Shown here in pieces: positions 26,231 to 35,628 of a DNA stretch of 64,000 bases. The stretch's first letter is position 1. Each line of letters begins with the position of its first letter. The stretch spans positions 4,014 through 68,013 of the forward strand of contig CAZVLA010000031.1 in NCBI GenBank assembly GCA_964627805.1. Direction: 5' to 3'. This DNA comes from CAZAMI01 sp964627805 (GTDB lineage: Archaea > Thermoproteota > Thermoprotei_A > Sulfolobales > NBVN01). The position numbers and the translations under genes were made by a program. Under the pieces are notes generated by a model, which saw only the letters and a program-made list of their open reading frames with translations, ran no database searches and was not told where the DNA came from.

Positions 26231-26803
26231 ATGAGGTGCCCTAACTGCGGTTGTAGGGAGGTAATGTGGGATTACCAAAGAGGTGATATAGTATGTACTA
26301 AGTGCGGGTTAGTGATTGATAAAATACTAACTACGGATACTAAAGTAATTACTCAAGCAACTAATCAGCAGGACATAAGGAGGAAAGAAAGAGGTATTAA
26401 GTTAAGTAGGTACACTATAGAATACCTCAAGCTACTAGAAAAGACGAAAAACATGAAGGGGAAAGTTAAAGTAAGAATTAACTCACTTCAAGATATCGAG
26501 AACTGCAGAGTAAGGCAGGTTAAGGTGTTTTATAGGGAATTCAATGAGGAGAAAATGAAAGACAGAAACGTAACTAAGATAATGAAGATAATGAGTAAAT
26601 ACCCCAAACTCAAGTCAAGAACAGATAGGGCGAAATTAGCAATAGCACTAATAACGCTGTATCTAATAACTAAGTCAAATAACATACCATATTCAACTAT
26701 TCAAAACGATACGGGATTAAGTAGGGTACATATCAGGAGATTAATTAGGGAGATCAAGAGGGAGAGAACCTTCATAGAGGAGGTTAAAGCAATACTTAAG
26801 TAA
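26231..26803 (+). CDS. Truncated TFB-like factor (TFB3-like)
   Basis: 190 residues. The N-terminus is a TFIIB zinc ribbon (C3, C6, C22, C25: CPNCG ... CTKCGLVID). It lacks the B-reader motif and the two cyclin folds of normal TFB; instead there is a basic helical middle and a C-terminal helix-turn-helix (IPYSTIQNDTGLSRVHIRRLIREIK). This resembles TFB3/TfbC of Sulfolobus, a short paralogue that responds to DNA damage and works through full-length TFB. The standard TFB is at 36.9-37.8 kb. An AGGTGATATAGTAT 14-mer occurs 42 bp before the start and again inside codons 17-22. Confidence 0.65.
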   Translation: MRCPNCGCREVMWDYQRGDIVCTKCGLVIDKILTTDTKVITQATNQQDIRRKERGIKLSRYTIEYLKLLEKTKNMKGKVKVRINSLQDIENCRVRQVKVFYREFNEEKMKDRNVTKIMKIMSKYPKLKSRTDRAKLAIALITLYLITKSNNIPYSTIQNDTGLSRVHIRRLIREIKRERTFIEEVKAILK

Positions 26804-26806
26804 GTA

Positions 26807-27625
26807 CTAGGGTAAGGAAGCGTATATTCCATGCCTAACCTTAAATACGTATAACTTACCTCTAACTACCTTATCAGAGCTTAATAAGTAAGTGAGTGCG
26901 TTTAAACCGCTTAATGAATTCCCATTACTGAAATCAACTCTTACTCCTATCAACGTACTATCGGGACTTATAAGTAACCTGACAATCAGGTCATTTCTGA
27001 AGTTTAGATAAATAAAACTACCCTCTAACTTAGGTAGTACATTACCATCTACGTATTTTAAAAAATTCCTAAGAGGTAACTCAATAGTTAAGGTATCTAC
27101 TAGACTCGATGACAATATAACCTTACTTAACACAACTTCATTCTCAAGTAGATCAGGTCTCTCTAGAATCTTTAAGTTATAGTCTTTAATGACTAATCTA
27201 TAAATTTCCTCAATACTAGAGCTAGTTAAGATTAAGCTTATGTACCTAATTATGTGTGCCTCGAGAGTCTTAACTAGGTTCATCAGTAACTCCTTACTGA
27301 TGTCACCACCTGCCTCAACCTCAATTACGATATTAGTCTCTGAGTTTACTGGAAGGAGCTTAATGATAGCTTTCATATTAAACTTATTACATTTAATATC
27401 AATCAGTACTTTATTCTCCTCATCGCTGAATGTCACCTTAATAAATGCTTCGTAAGTTTCCTCATTAACGAGTAACTTAGCCTTAACTAAGCCTTCTTTA
27501 CTGACCTCGTATAGCGGGTTGATGAAGGGCGCTGTTAATACTAATCTACTATAATCACCTATACTCTTAAGTAACTCATTGATACTAGACTTCACTACTA
27601 TCCTTGAATTTCTTCTTAACTCCAT
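26807..27625 (-). CDS. Hypothetical protein, possibly START/CoxG-like
   Basis: 272 residues in two parts. The first about 140 residues read like a START/SRPBCC fold: a helix (SINELLKSIGDYSRLV), then TAPFINPLYEVSKEGLV, paired strands (KVLIDIKCNKFNMKAIIKLL, then NIVIEVEAGG) and a long C-terminal helix. The second part is strand-rich with leucine repeats (LTYLLSSDKVVRGKLYVF). No active-site motif is visible. Convergent with the TFB3-like gene, 3 bp apart; gatE follows downstream on the same strand after 55 bp. Confidence 0.6.
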   Translation of the reverse strand: MELRRNSRIVVKSSINELLKSIGDYSRLVLTAPFINPLYEVSKEGLVKAKLLVNEETYEAFIKVTFSDEENKVLIDIKCNKFNMKAIIKLLPVNSETNIVIEVEAGGDISKELLMNLVKTLEAHIIRYISLILTSSSIEEIYRLVIKDYNLKILERPDLLENEVVLSKVILSSSLVDTLTIELPLRNFLKYVDGNVLPKLEGSFIYLNFRNDLIVRLLISPDSTLIGVRVDFSNGNSLSGLNALTYLLSSDKVVRGKLYVFKVRHGIYASLP

Positions 27626-27680
27626 GAATCTCCAATTAAAGTAGGTAGTGTTAAGTAAAAATTCTTTATGCGTGCATACA

Positions 27681-29594
27681 TTACGTCATCAGTAACTTTC
27701 TGATCTCCTCCTTAACAACCTCAGCTACGATCCTACCATCAATCTTTCCACGGACTTCCTTCATTACTAAACCCATGATCTTACTGAATGCTCTCTCCCC
27801 TTTACTCCTTATGAAGTCCTCATTCTCCTTAACAACTCTATAAACGATTTCCCTTAACTCATCGATGCTTAATGACCTATGCTTTGAAATTATTTCATCA
27901 ATACTTAACTTAGGGTGATTCCTCACGTACTCACTAAGTACTTCTGGTATAGCCTCCTTAGCTATAACACCCCTAGACACAGCAGTTAATACTTTCTTCA
28001 AGATATCACTAGTTATTAAGTCAGTATTGATGCCTTCAGACCTTAACGACTTAAGATGTATCATTAATGTAGAAGCAATTAGCCTAGCAGGTACTGCATC
28101 ACCTAACTCACTATGAAGTTCTAGGTAGGTATGCAGGAGTGGATCCCTAATTAATTTGTTAGCTAATTCTCTACTTAGTCCATGATCCTTAACTAACTCC
28201 TCTAAAACCTCCTCAGGGGTCTTAGGTACGTACCTCTTAGCCTCCTTAAGTATTTCCTCATTAATTCTAACCGGAGGTACGTCAGTCTCTGGGTACATCC
28301 TAGCAGCCCCTGGCTGCGGCCTCATATATCTGGTTGTCCCATCGGGGTTAGCAGCTCTCGTTTCCTTAGGTATTCCTCTTAAGGCGTACCTAGCCCTATC
28401 AACCACAGCGTTAAGTGCTCTCTTAGCCCTCTCCTCTTCAGCAAGTACGAATACGAAAGCATCTACACCTTTACGAGCGCCTAAGTACCTATATATCTCA
28501 TCAACTATGTCCTCAGAAATTCCGTAACCAGGTAATTCATCACTATGAATTATCCCTGAAACACCTCCCCAAGCCTTAGCGTAGTCTGAGAGTTCAGTAC
28601 CGAATCTCCTACCCGGCTGTACCTCAATCCTTAATACCCCAGCAAATCCCTTAAGCACTACAGCGTAGGCTCTTAAACCTCTCTTAAGTGCTTTCTGAAC
28701 TAATTTACTCTTGGATTTAGAGAGTATTTCAGTTATGTCGTAAATATCGCTGCTTACGTCCTCCTCTCTTAAGCCGCGTCTCTTAAGTTCCTCAGTGATT
28801 TTCAGTAGGTTTAGTTGCCTCGTTACCTCGTACTCAATAACCTTAGGTATAAGCTCGAGCTTACTAACGCCCTTAATCTCTGTTTTAACACCGTTCCTTA
28901 TTGAGATATTTAAGTCCTGCCTAATCGTTCCTAATCCACGCTTAACCTTACCGCTTAACCTAAGTATTAGTCCTATTTTATGGGCAACCCTCATAGCCTG
29001 CTCTGGTGTATGTATGTCGGGGGATGTTGAGATCTCAATTAGGGGTATACCTAATCTATCTAGATTATACTTAACGTACCCCCTACCCTCATCGACCTTC
29101 CTAGCAGCGTCCTCCTCTAGGCATATGGTCTGTATACCTACTCTACCCTCCTCGTCATCAACGTAACCACCGATAGCTATTATCGCGGTTCTCTGAAATC
29201 CCGTAGTATTTGAACCGTCAATTACTGTTTTCCTCATTACGTAGATCTCATCAAGTACTTTGGCGTGAAGCGCCTTAGCTAGTGCTATAGCTATAACCAG
29301 TGCCTCACGATTAAGGTCGTGCGGAGGTTCCTCATCAAGCTCCACTAAGCAGGCATGACCTTTAGGGACTTCATATACTATCCTCCTCCCCTTACGCATC
29401 TCGTAAAGCGCTGCAGGATCTATCTCACCTATCTCACTCTTAGTAGCTCTTAGGTACCTAATCACCTCCTCCTTAGGTGTTGAGGGGCTAGCTAGCTCTG
29501 TTGGGCAGTTACAGAATAGTTTATGTTTAGTATCTAATTGCTGATGAATCTCTAAACCAACCTTAAGACCTAGCTCCTCATAGTTAATCTCCAT
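27681..29594 (-). CDS. gatE: Glu-tRNA(Gln) amidotransferase subunit E
   Basis: The tRNA-binding and kinase subunit of the archaeal GatDE enzyme that converts Glu-tRNA(Gln) to Gln-tRNA(Gln). The opening GLEIHQQLDTKHKLFCNCP is diagnostic, followed by IVYEVPKGHACLVELDEEPP, GNTTGFQRT-like DGSNTTGFQRTAIIAIGG, and ETDVPPVRI before the C-terminal Yqey-like domain (about 560-637). 637 residues fits. It overlaps gatD by 11 bp. Confidence 0.97.
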   Translation of the reverse strand: MEINYEELGLKVGLEIHQQLDTKHKLFCNCPTELASPSTPKEEVIRYLRATKSEIGEIDPAALYEMRKGRRIVYEVPKGHACLVELDEEPPHDLNREALVIAIALAKALHAKVLDEIYVMRKTVIDGSNTTGFQRTAIIAIGGYVDDEEGRVGIQTICLEEDAARKVDEGRGYVKYNLDRLGIPLIEISTSPDIHTPEQAMRVAHKIGLILRLSGKVKRGLGTIRQDLNISIRNGVKTEIKGVSKLELIPKVIEYEVTRQLNLLKITEELKRRGLREEDVSSDIYDITEILSKSKSKLVQKALKRGLRAYAVVLKGFAGVLRIEVQPGRRFGTELSDYAKAWGGVSGIIHSDELPGYGISEDIVDEIYRYLGARKGVDAFVFVLAEEERAKRALNAVVDRARYALRGIPKETRAANPDGTTRYMRPQPGAARMYPETDVPPVRINEEILKEAKRYVPKTPEEVLEELVKDHGLSRELANKLIRDPLLHTYLELHSELGDAVPARLIASTLMIHLKSLRSEGINTDLITSDILKKVLTAVSRGVIAKEAIPEVLSEYVRNHPKLSIDEIISKHRSLSIDELREIVYRVVKENEDFIRSKGERAFSKIMGLVMKEVRGKIDGRIVAEVVKEEIRKLLMT

Positions 29595-30924
29595 GATACC
29601 ACCTCGGATATAGTCTGTGGTCGTGAATCGGGTTTATCTCATTAACTAAGTTACTTGTGAAGAGCTCCTTAATCTTCTCAGCATCGCTACCGTAATTACC
29701 TACTAGCCACGATAGCTTAACGTAAGCTACTTCAGGGAGCATGTCATCAGCACTTAAGACTCCTGCCTTAATTAACTTCCTACCTGTAGTATATACCTTC
29801 ATATTGATCCTGCCGAAGAGTGTTTGAGTAGTCATAACAACCACTAAGCCCTCCTCAATGGCTCTCTTAATTGATTTAATACAGGGATCGCGTATGTGAC
29901 CTAATCCAGTACCTTCAATGACTATAGCCTTATAGCCCCTATCGATAAGGTAATCAATTATATCGCAAGGCATGCCTGGGAACATTTTAAGTAGGAATAC
30001 CTTATCTGAGAACTCAGGTCTAAGTACTAACTTGCTACGGTCACCCTCTCTAGGGATGTATCGTTTATTCAGTAACTTAAATTCACCTTTAGGAAACGTC
30101 ACCTTGGCCAATGGGTAATCGTTTACGCTTTGGAATGCGTCCCTCCTACTTGAGTGCATCTTCCTTACCTTAACTCCACGATGAATCAATACGTAAGTAT
30201 CTGACGTGGTTCCATGCATAGCGACTACGGACTCAGCGAAGGGTGCTTTACAGGCAGTTATTAAGCTAGCCCTTAAGTTAAGTACGGCGTCAGTACTTGG
30301 TCTATCACTACTTCTCTGTGCACCAACGAATATGGTAGGTCCTGGTGCATTTCTTACAGCAAACGCTACGGCAGCTGCCGTATAAGCCATGGTATCAGTA
30401 CCGTGAGCTACGATGACCGCATCGAAGCCATCCCTAAATGCGTTACCTACATTTAGTGCTATGTTGCTCCATTCCCTAGGTGTTAAGTTCTCGCTAAGTA
30501 ATCTATACATCTCGATTAAGTGGATCTCAGACACCATCTCATCTATATTAGGTACCATTTCAGCTAATTCCGTAGCGTTTATGGCAGGTCTTACAGCACC
30601 TGTTTCGTATTCAACTCGGGACATTATAGTTCCTCCGGTACTTAGGAACAGTATCTTATGCGATCCCTTACCCTTAATTACTGTTCTCTCCATAGGTGCC
30701 TCTCTACCAACCTCCACAATAGCCCTCTTAACCACCTCAATCTTAGCGTCTTTGATGCATATGCCCACGTTATACCCGTTCTCTAACTTAATGATTATGA
30801 CGTCCCTAGAGCTGAATTCGGTTGCTGGCATTACTATACCTTCAAGTACTTCACCACTAGGTAATCTAATCCTAATTAAGTCGCCCTCCCTAAACTCTAA
30901 GGTATTATTCACGACCACCACCAC
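29584..30924 (-). CDS. gatD: Glu-tRNA(Gln) amidotransferase subunit D
   Basis: The glutaminase subunit, with an asparaginase-type fold. N-terminal 80 residues form a small barrel typical of GatD; the catalytic part has FLSTGGTIMSRVEYETGAV (first Thr) and VIVAHGTDTMAYTAAA (second Thr plus Asp). The start is GTG in a run of GTG codons (30913-30924). A TATA-like element near 30953 suggests a short leader. Operon gatD-gatE. Confidence 0.97.
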   Translation of the reverse strand: MVVVVNNTLEFREGDLIRIRLPSGEVLEGIVMPATEFSSRDVIIIKLENGYNVGICIKDAKIEVVKRAIVEVGREAPMERTVIKGKGSHKILFLSTGGTIMSRVEYETGAVRPAINATELAEMVPNIDEMVSEIHLIEMYRLLSENLTPREWSNIALNVGNAFRDGFDAVIVAHGTDTMAYTAAAVAFAVRNAPGPTIFVGAQRSSDRPSTDAVLNLRASLITACKAPFAESVVAMHGTTSDTYVLIHRGVKVRKMHSSRRDAFQSVNDYPLAKVTFPKGEFKLLNKRYIPREGDRSKLVLRPEFSDKVFLLKMFPGMPCDIIDYLIDRGYKAIVIEGTGLGHIRDPCIKSIKRAIEEGLVVVMTTQTLFGRINMKVYTTGRKLIKAGVLSADDMLPEVAYVKLSWLVGNYGSDAEKIKELFTSNLVNEINPIHDHRLYPRWYHGD

Positions 30925-31035
30925 ATCAACTTAGAGCTAGGCTGTGTTACCGTCTATAAGGTTACGTAGATGGTAGTTAAGAGTTATTTAACTCGTGAAG
31001 CGATATGGGTTAAAAACACCTTAATTATTCATTAG

Positions 31036-31224
31036 TTACTTCCTAGGTACTGAAGACGGTGGTACTACTGTAGGTACAGGTAGGCCTGCCTCCTTCCTCT
31101 TCCTTATCCAGTACTCTCTCCTATTCCTAATCCTAGGAGGTAAGTTCCTCCTAGGTTTCGGCGGTATCTTCGGTGTCTGGCTCCTTACCTTACCAGCCTT
31201 AGTCATTGAGCCGTGGGTAGGCAT
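31036..31224 (-). CDS. rps30e: Ribosomal protein S30e
   Basis: 62-residue basic protein beginning MPTHGSMTKAGKVRSQTP, the archaeal S30e signature, with the PRRNLPPRIRNRREYW region following. A TATA-like TTTTTAAACC at about 31257-31266 lies at the right distance for a short-leader transcript. Single gene between gatD and the Nop5 gene. Confidence 0.95.
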   Translation of the reverse strand: MPTHGSMTKAGKVRSQTPKIPPKPRRNLPPRIRNRREYWIRKRKEAGLPVPTVVPPSSVPRK

Positions 31225-31361
31225 TCCTCAATACCCACTACATTCTGGCTTAGAGGTTTAAAAATGAAGATTAACTTAGTACTTGATTACTAATTAACTC
31301 ATTAAGTGTACTGCAAAACATATTTTTAGGTTTTATTACATAAAACACTACGGTGTTATGT

Positions 31362-32591
31362 TTGAGTAAGGTAGCGCTAATTGATGTAGCTATAGGAGCG
31401 CTAGGTATTACTGATGACGGTAAGGTACTTAAGAAATTCACATCTAAGGACGTTAACGAATTAGTATCTAGAGCATTGAATATTGAAGAGGGTATAGTGT
31501 CAAATGAATTTAAGGACTTAGTTAAGGAAGTTAAGAGCGACTTAGGGGCTGATGTTGAGGTAATCGTTGAGGATGAAGCACATGCCAAACATGTAGCTTC
31601 AGAGGGGCTTAGGTTCTCGATCGAACCGGGCAGTGAATTAGTTATGAAGTTAAGATCGTTGATACCTAAGCTAGCTGTTGAGGCAGGATTCATAGATCAC
31701 GAGAGTATGTGGAGAGACTTCATACACGACTTATCGATGAGAGTAACGAGAATGAAGTTAAGGAAGGTGGCTCAGAAGAGGGACTTGTTAGCTATACAAG
31801 CTATAAGAGCTATCGACGACATTGACAAGACCCTAAATCTCTTCGCATCAAGACTTAGGGAGTGGTACAGTATACACTTCCCTGAACTCGATGATCTCGT
31901 TAGGGAGCATTTACTCTATGCTAGGATAGTTAAGGAGCTAGGTGATAGGTCAAGAATAAGTAAGGAGGCGCTAATTAAGTTAGGTGTTAAGGAGTCTAGG
32001 GCTGAGAGAATTGAGAGAGCCGCTAGGGACAGCATAGGTGCTGAATTATCTAACTTTGACTTAAGACCTATTCAGACATTAGCTGGTATCATGCTAGAAC
32101 TAAGTAAGTTAAGGGAGTACTTAACGGAGTATGTAGGTCAGGTCATGAGGGAGGTAGCACCTAACATAACTGAATTAGTAGGTCCTCTATTAGGTGCTAG
32201 GCTACTTAGCTTAGCAGGTAGCTTAGAAACCTTAGCTAAGCTACCAGCAAGCACTATTCAGGTACTAGGTGCTGAGAAAGCGTTATTCAGAGCGTTAAGA
32301 ACAGGAGGTAAGCCGCCAAAGCATGGAGTGATATTCCAGTATCCAGACATTCATAGATCACCTAGGTGGCAGAGGGGTAAGATAGCTAGGGCACTAGCAA
32401 CTAAGTTAGCTATAGCTGCTAGAGCTGACTACTTCACAGGTAGGTTCATAGCTGACAAACTTAAGAAGACACTCCTAGAGAGGATTGAAGAAATTAAGAA
32501 GCTATACGCTAGACCACCACCTAGGCAGGCTAGACCTTCAAGACCGCCGAGGAGAGGTAGGAGAAGGAGGGGTAGGAGAGGTAAGAAGTAG
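31362..32591 (+). CDS. nop5: C/D-box RNP protein Nop5 (Nop56/58-like)
   Basis: Scaffold of the C/D RNP that guides 2'-O-methylation of RNA: its Nop domain binds L7Ae and the guide RNA, and its N-terminal part holds fibrillarin. Visible are a coiled coil (about 130-190), the Nop domain with ITELVGPLLGARLLSLAGS, LGAEKALFRALRTG and KHGVIFQYP, and a basic tail of Arg-Pro repeats (about 385-409). TTG at 31362 with GGTG upstream is preferred to GTG at 31353. Fibrillarin follows. Confidence 0.94.
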   Translation: MSKVALIDVAIGALGITDDGKVLKKFTSKDVNELVSRALNIEEGIVSNEFKDLVKEVKSDLGADVEVIVEDEAHAKHVASEGLRFSIEPGSELVMKLRSLIPKLAVEAGFIDHESMWRDFIHDLSMRVTRMKLRKVAQKRDLLAIQAIRAIDDIDKTLNLFASRLREWYSIHFPELDDLVREHLLYARIVKELGDRSRISKEALIKLGVKESRAERIERAARDSIGAELSNFDLRPIQTLAGIMLELSKLREYLTEYVGQVMREVAPNITELVGPLLGARLLSLAGSLETLAKLPASTIQVLGAEKALFRALRTGGKPPKHGVIFQYPDIHRSPRWQRGKIARALATKLAIAARADYFTGRFIADKLKKTLLERIEEIKKLYARPPPRQARPSRPPRRGRRRRGRRGKK

Positions 32592-32667
32592 TTAGGTAAA
32601 AGCACCCTTACTTACCTTATTAGCTTAGATATGAAATAACTATATTGGTATAGGTAGGTGGTGATTC

Positions 32668-33372
32668 ATGGCTGAGGTGTCTAAGGTTGAGAAACACCCA
32701 CAGTATGAGGGTGTGTATATAGTTGAACTAGAGGACGGGAGCACTAGATTAGCTACAAGGAACCTCACACCAGGTAGGAGGGTATATGGTGAGTGGCTAT
32801 TTAAGGTAGGTGATGTTGAGTATAGAGAGTGGAACGCCTATAGAAGCAAGTTAGCTGCCGCACTACTCAAGGGTATTAAGGAGTTAGTGATTAAGGAAGG
32901 ATGTAAGGTTCTGTACTTAGGTGCTGGGAGCGGTACAACACCTAGCCACGTATCAGACCTAGTAGGTGAGAATGGGTTAGTATATGCTGTAGAGTTCGCA
33001 CCACGTGTTATGAGGGAGCTAATAAACGTAGCTGAGGTTAGGAGGAACCTAGCACCTATACTAGCCGACGCCAGATTCCCTCAGAAGTATGCCCACATAG
33101 TTGATGAAGTCGATGTACTATATGCTGACGTCGCGCAACCTGAACAGGCCTCATTAGTTAATATAAACGCTAAGTACTTCCTTAAGGATGGAGGTTACCT
33201 ATACTTAGCTATTAAGGCTAGGAGCATAGACGTAACCAAAGAACCTGATGAGGTATATAAGAGGGAGATTGATACGTTAGTTAAGGGAGGATTCGAAATC
33301 GTTGATGTAGTTCACCTAGACCCCTTCGATAGAGACCACGCAATGGTGCTAGCTAGGTATAGGAAAAAGTAA
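32668..33372 (+). CDS. flpA: Fibrillarin-like 2'-O-methyltransferase
   Basis: SAM-dependent methyltransferase of the C/D RNP. The SAM site is VLYLGAGSGTTPSHVSDLVG near residue 75 cut into the typical motif I, then YAVEFAPRVMREL (motif II) and DVLYADVAQPEQ near 150. 234 residues is usual. Start ATG after GGTGGTGAT. It follows nop5 after 76 bp, the conserved archaeal pair. A T-run (33373-33377) marks the end. Confidence 0.97.
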   Translation: MAEVSKVEKHPQYEGVYIVELEDGSTRLATRNLTPGRRVYGEWLFKVGDVEYREWNAYRSKLAAALLKGIKELVIKEGCKVLYLGAGSGTTPSHVSDLVGENGLVYAVEFAPRVMRELINVAEVRRNLAPILADARFPQKYAHIVDEVDVLYADVAQPEQASLVNINAKYFLKDGGYLYLAIKARSIDVTKEPDEVYKREIDTLVKGGFEIVDVVHLDPFDRDHAMVLARYRKK

Positions 33373-33502
33373 TTTTTGATTTTAATTACTTACGTAAGCA
33401 GGGTAATCACAGCTAATTTAACGTAATTGTAGAACCAATAGCCATTACTACCATCGGGAGAGTTAATTAATAACTTTTATATTTTCCTAAAGCAAGCATT
33501 AT

Positions 33503-34507
33503 TTGAAAATGAGGAACAAAGTCGGTATGGGTATTGAGGGACGTAGAAGAAGATTAAGAAGGATATTGGAGAGAGTAAAGGAAGCATTAAGTATGAGTAA
33601 TAAGGAGTATATCCTTCTTCACTTTCCGTCGAAATATAAGGAACGCTCAATAGACGTAATAGCAATTGATACTAAAGAATCTAACAACCTAATAATAAGG
33701 GTTAAACTTAAGTCTAAGGTAAGTAAGGAGGAAGCTAATGATTTAAAAAAGGCATCACTAGTTCTTGATGCGGTACCTCTAATAGTGAGTGATGATAGTT
33801 CGTTATACGATAACATAGTTTATGAAAGAGACGGCGTCTTCCTAATGAACGAAAGAACCTTAGAGAATGTATGCTCTCAGAAGGATGAGTTGATTGCCTT
33901 ATACCGTAAGGGAGATCTATATCTACGTCTTAATGACAGATACTTAAGTGAGTTAAGGGAGAGGAGTAAGCTAACCTTGAGCGAGATCTCCTACCTAACA
34001 GGTATATCTAGGAGGACAATCCTCACATACGAAAAGGAAGGAGGCTTTGTTACTGTTGAAGTAGCTGATAGGCTAGTATCGGCGCTAGGTGAGGATGTGA
34101 TCAAGTCAATAAGTCTTGATGTGATGTTTAATGAGTTCCATAGAAAAGTTAGTGAAGATTCGCTAAGTATTAACTTAGATACTAAAGAAAACAAAGTATT
34201 GATCAAGAGAATAAGAGAGTACTTAAGCATTGAAGATACGCCCAAGACATTTAAGATAGAGAAGTCAGCTCCTGACATCTTAGTTAGGTCTTCAGAGGAG
34301 ATAGCGGCCTTAGTTGATGCGACTTCAGGGTTAAGGAAGTATACTATCAAGGAGATAGTTAAGAAGATAGGAGAGACCATTAAGTTAGCTGACTTAGTAA
34401 GGGGTAGGGCAGGTGTGGTAGTTAATAACAGTAGCTACTTTAACGCGCTACTAGATGAACTATCAACTACTAACTACTTAAACAAGATTGAGGTTATTAA
34501 GAAGTAG
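33503..34507 (+). CDS. Archaeal HTH-type (XRE) transcription regulator
   Basis: 334 residues: an N-terminal DNA-repair-endonuclease-like domain (YILLHFPSKYKERSIDVIAIDTKE), a central XRE helix-turn-helix (LRERSKLTLSEISYLTGIS, then RRTILTYEKEG, about 152-200) and a C-terminal helical domain. This is the conserved archaeal family known only as putative HTH-type regulator (MF_00584). Target unknown. It overlaps the next gene by one base. Confidence 0.85.
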   Translation: MKMRNKVGMGIEGRRRRLRRILERVKEALSMSNKEYILLHFPSKYKERSIDVIAIDTKESNNLIIRVKLKSKVSKEEANDLKKASLVLDAVPLIVSDDSSLYDNIVYERDGVFLMNERTLENVCSQKDELIALYRKGDLYLRLNDRYLSELRERSKLTLSEISYLTGISRRTILTYEKEGGFVTVEVADRLVSALGEDVIKSISLDVMFNEFHRKVSEDSLSINLDTKENKVLIKRIREYLSIEDTPKTFKIEKSAPDILVRSSEEIAALVDATSGLRKYTIKEIVKKIGETIKLADLVRGRAGVVVNNSSYFNALLDELSTTNYLNKIEVIKK

Positions 34508-35067
34508 TGGGACTAATGGTTAAGGTATTCTTATCTGGAAGACCAGGTGTAGGTAAGACCACGGTATTCATGAGGGTAGTTAATCAGTTAAGAGCATATG
34601 GAGTAAGAGTGGCGGGATTTACGTGCCCTGAATTAAGAGGTTCAAAGGGGAGGCTGGGGTTTGACCTAGTAGACTTAAGCACAGGCAGGAGAGCTAAGTT
34701 AGCTAGGTTAATGCAATTAACTGGTTTCTCCTGTAAGGTGAGGGTAGGTAGGTACTGCGTATTTGATGAAGCAGGTGAGTTAGGTTATGAAATTATAGAG
34801 GGCGCATTACGTGGGAGTGTTGATATTATAGCAATAGATGAAGTAGGTCCTATGGAACTAAAGATACCTAAGTTAAAGTCAGCTATTGAGAGAGCCTTAG
34901 AATACAGTAGTAATGTATTAGCGGTAGTTCATAGGGGTATAGCACGTGAGGTTGCCAGAAGGTACGGAGGTAGGCTTATATGGATAACATTACATAATCG
35001 TAGCGTAATTCATAATGAGATAATAAAAGATTTTATTAAAAATATTAACATCAGTAAGGATATCTAG
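34507..35067 (+). CDS. Nucleoside-triphosphatase (THEP1 type)
   Basis: P-loop NTPase, 186 residues: Walker A GRPGVGKT near 11-18, the family TCPELRGSKGRLGFDLVDL around 39-57, and Walker B DIIAIDEVGPMEL near 113. THEP1 proteins hydrolyse NTPs in vitro and are of uncertain cellular role. Start GTG at 34507 overlaps the previous stop; ATG 34516 is an alternative. The pairing with an XRE regulator is worth noting but unexplained. Confidence 0.93.
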   Translation: MGLMVKVFLSGRPGVGKTTVFMRVVNQLRAYGVRVAGFTCPELRGSKGRLGFDLVDLSTGRRAKLARLMQLTGFSCKVRVGRYCVFDEAGELGYEIIEGALRGSVDIIAIDEVGPMELKIPKLKSAIERALEYSSNVLAVVHRGIAREVARRYGGRLIWITLHNRSVIHNEIIKDFIKNINISKDI

Positions 35068-35173
35068 TGAATATGCTTTCAAACTTAGCTAAGCTATATT
35101 AGCTCCGAATTCAATGTATTACTAGAGGACCTTGCTTACTAATAAGTACAGAGGTAAGAGGAAGTGAAGTGCC

Positions 35174-35554
35174 ATGCTTGAGATGTCGCTTGAGGAACGT
35201 ATACTGGAGATAGTAAAGGAGAAGACCGCTAAGGAGGGAGGGGTCGTTCAGAGCACATTATGGGGTATGTTAGGTATTGATAATAGGGAAGGAACGAAGG
35301 CAGTCTTAAACTTAGTTAGGAAGGGGCTCATCAAGAGGGAGCCGATTGTCTATAAGGGCAGGAGGACTTACAGATTAATATATACTCCGAAGACGGTAGG
35401 CAAGGTGAAAATAATAGTCAGTTTAAATCCTGTAATGAGTATTCCTTGCTTTACGTGCAAGGAGCTACAGAGATGTGGTGCTGGAGGGTACTTTAACCCG
35501 TGTAAGTGCGTATTATTGTCAAACTTCATAAGGACATTAAATGGGACGAAGTAA
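35174..35554 (+). CDS. TFE-beta (hRPC39-like) transcription factor subunit with FeS site
   Basis: 126 residues: a winged helix (ILEIVKEKTAKEGGVVQST ... GTKAVLNLVRKGLIKREPI) followed by a cysteine cluster, C92, C95, C101, C110, C112 (PCFTCKELQRCG ... NPCKC). This is the make-up of archaeal TFE-beta, the partner of TFE-alpha, which carries a cubane FeS cluster and helps RNA polymerase open promoter DNA. Length agrees. ATG at 35183 is an alternative start. No TFE-alpha gene is in the window. Confidence 0.75.
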   Translation: MLEMSLEERILEIVKEKTAKEGGVVQSTLWGMLGIDNREGTKAVLNLVRKGLIKREPIVYKGRRTYRLIYTPKTVGKVKIIVSLNPVMSIPCFTCKELQRCGAGGYFNPCKCVLLSNFIRTLNGTK

Positions 35555-35628
35555 AGTAGTCAGTTAGCTACTTCACTTCAAATTTAAGTAGGTCTAGAAG
35601 CACTTACTTAGGAACTTCATATTGCTTA

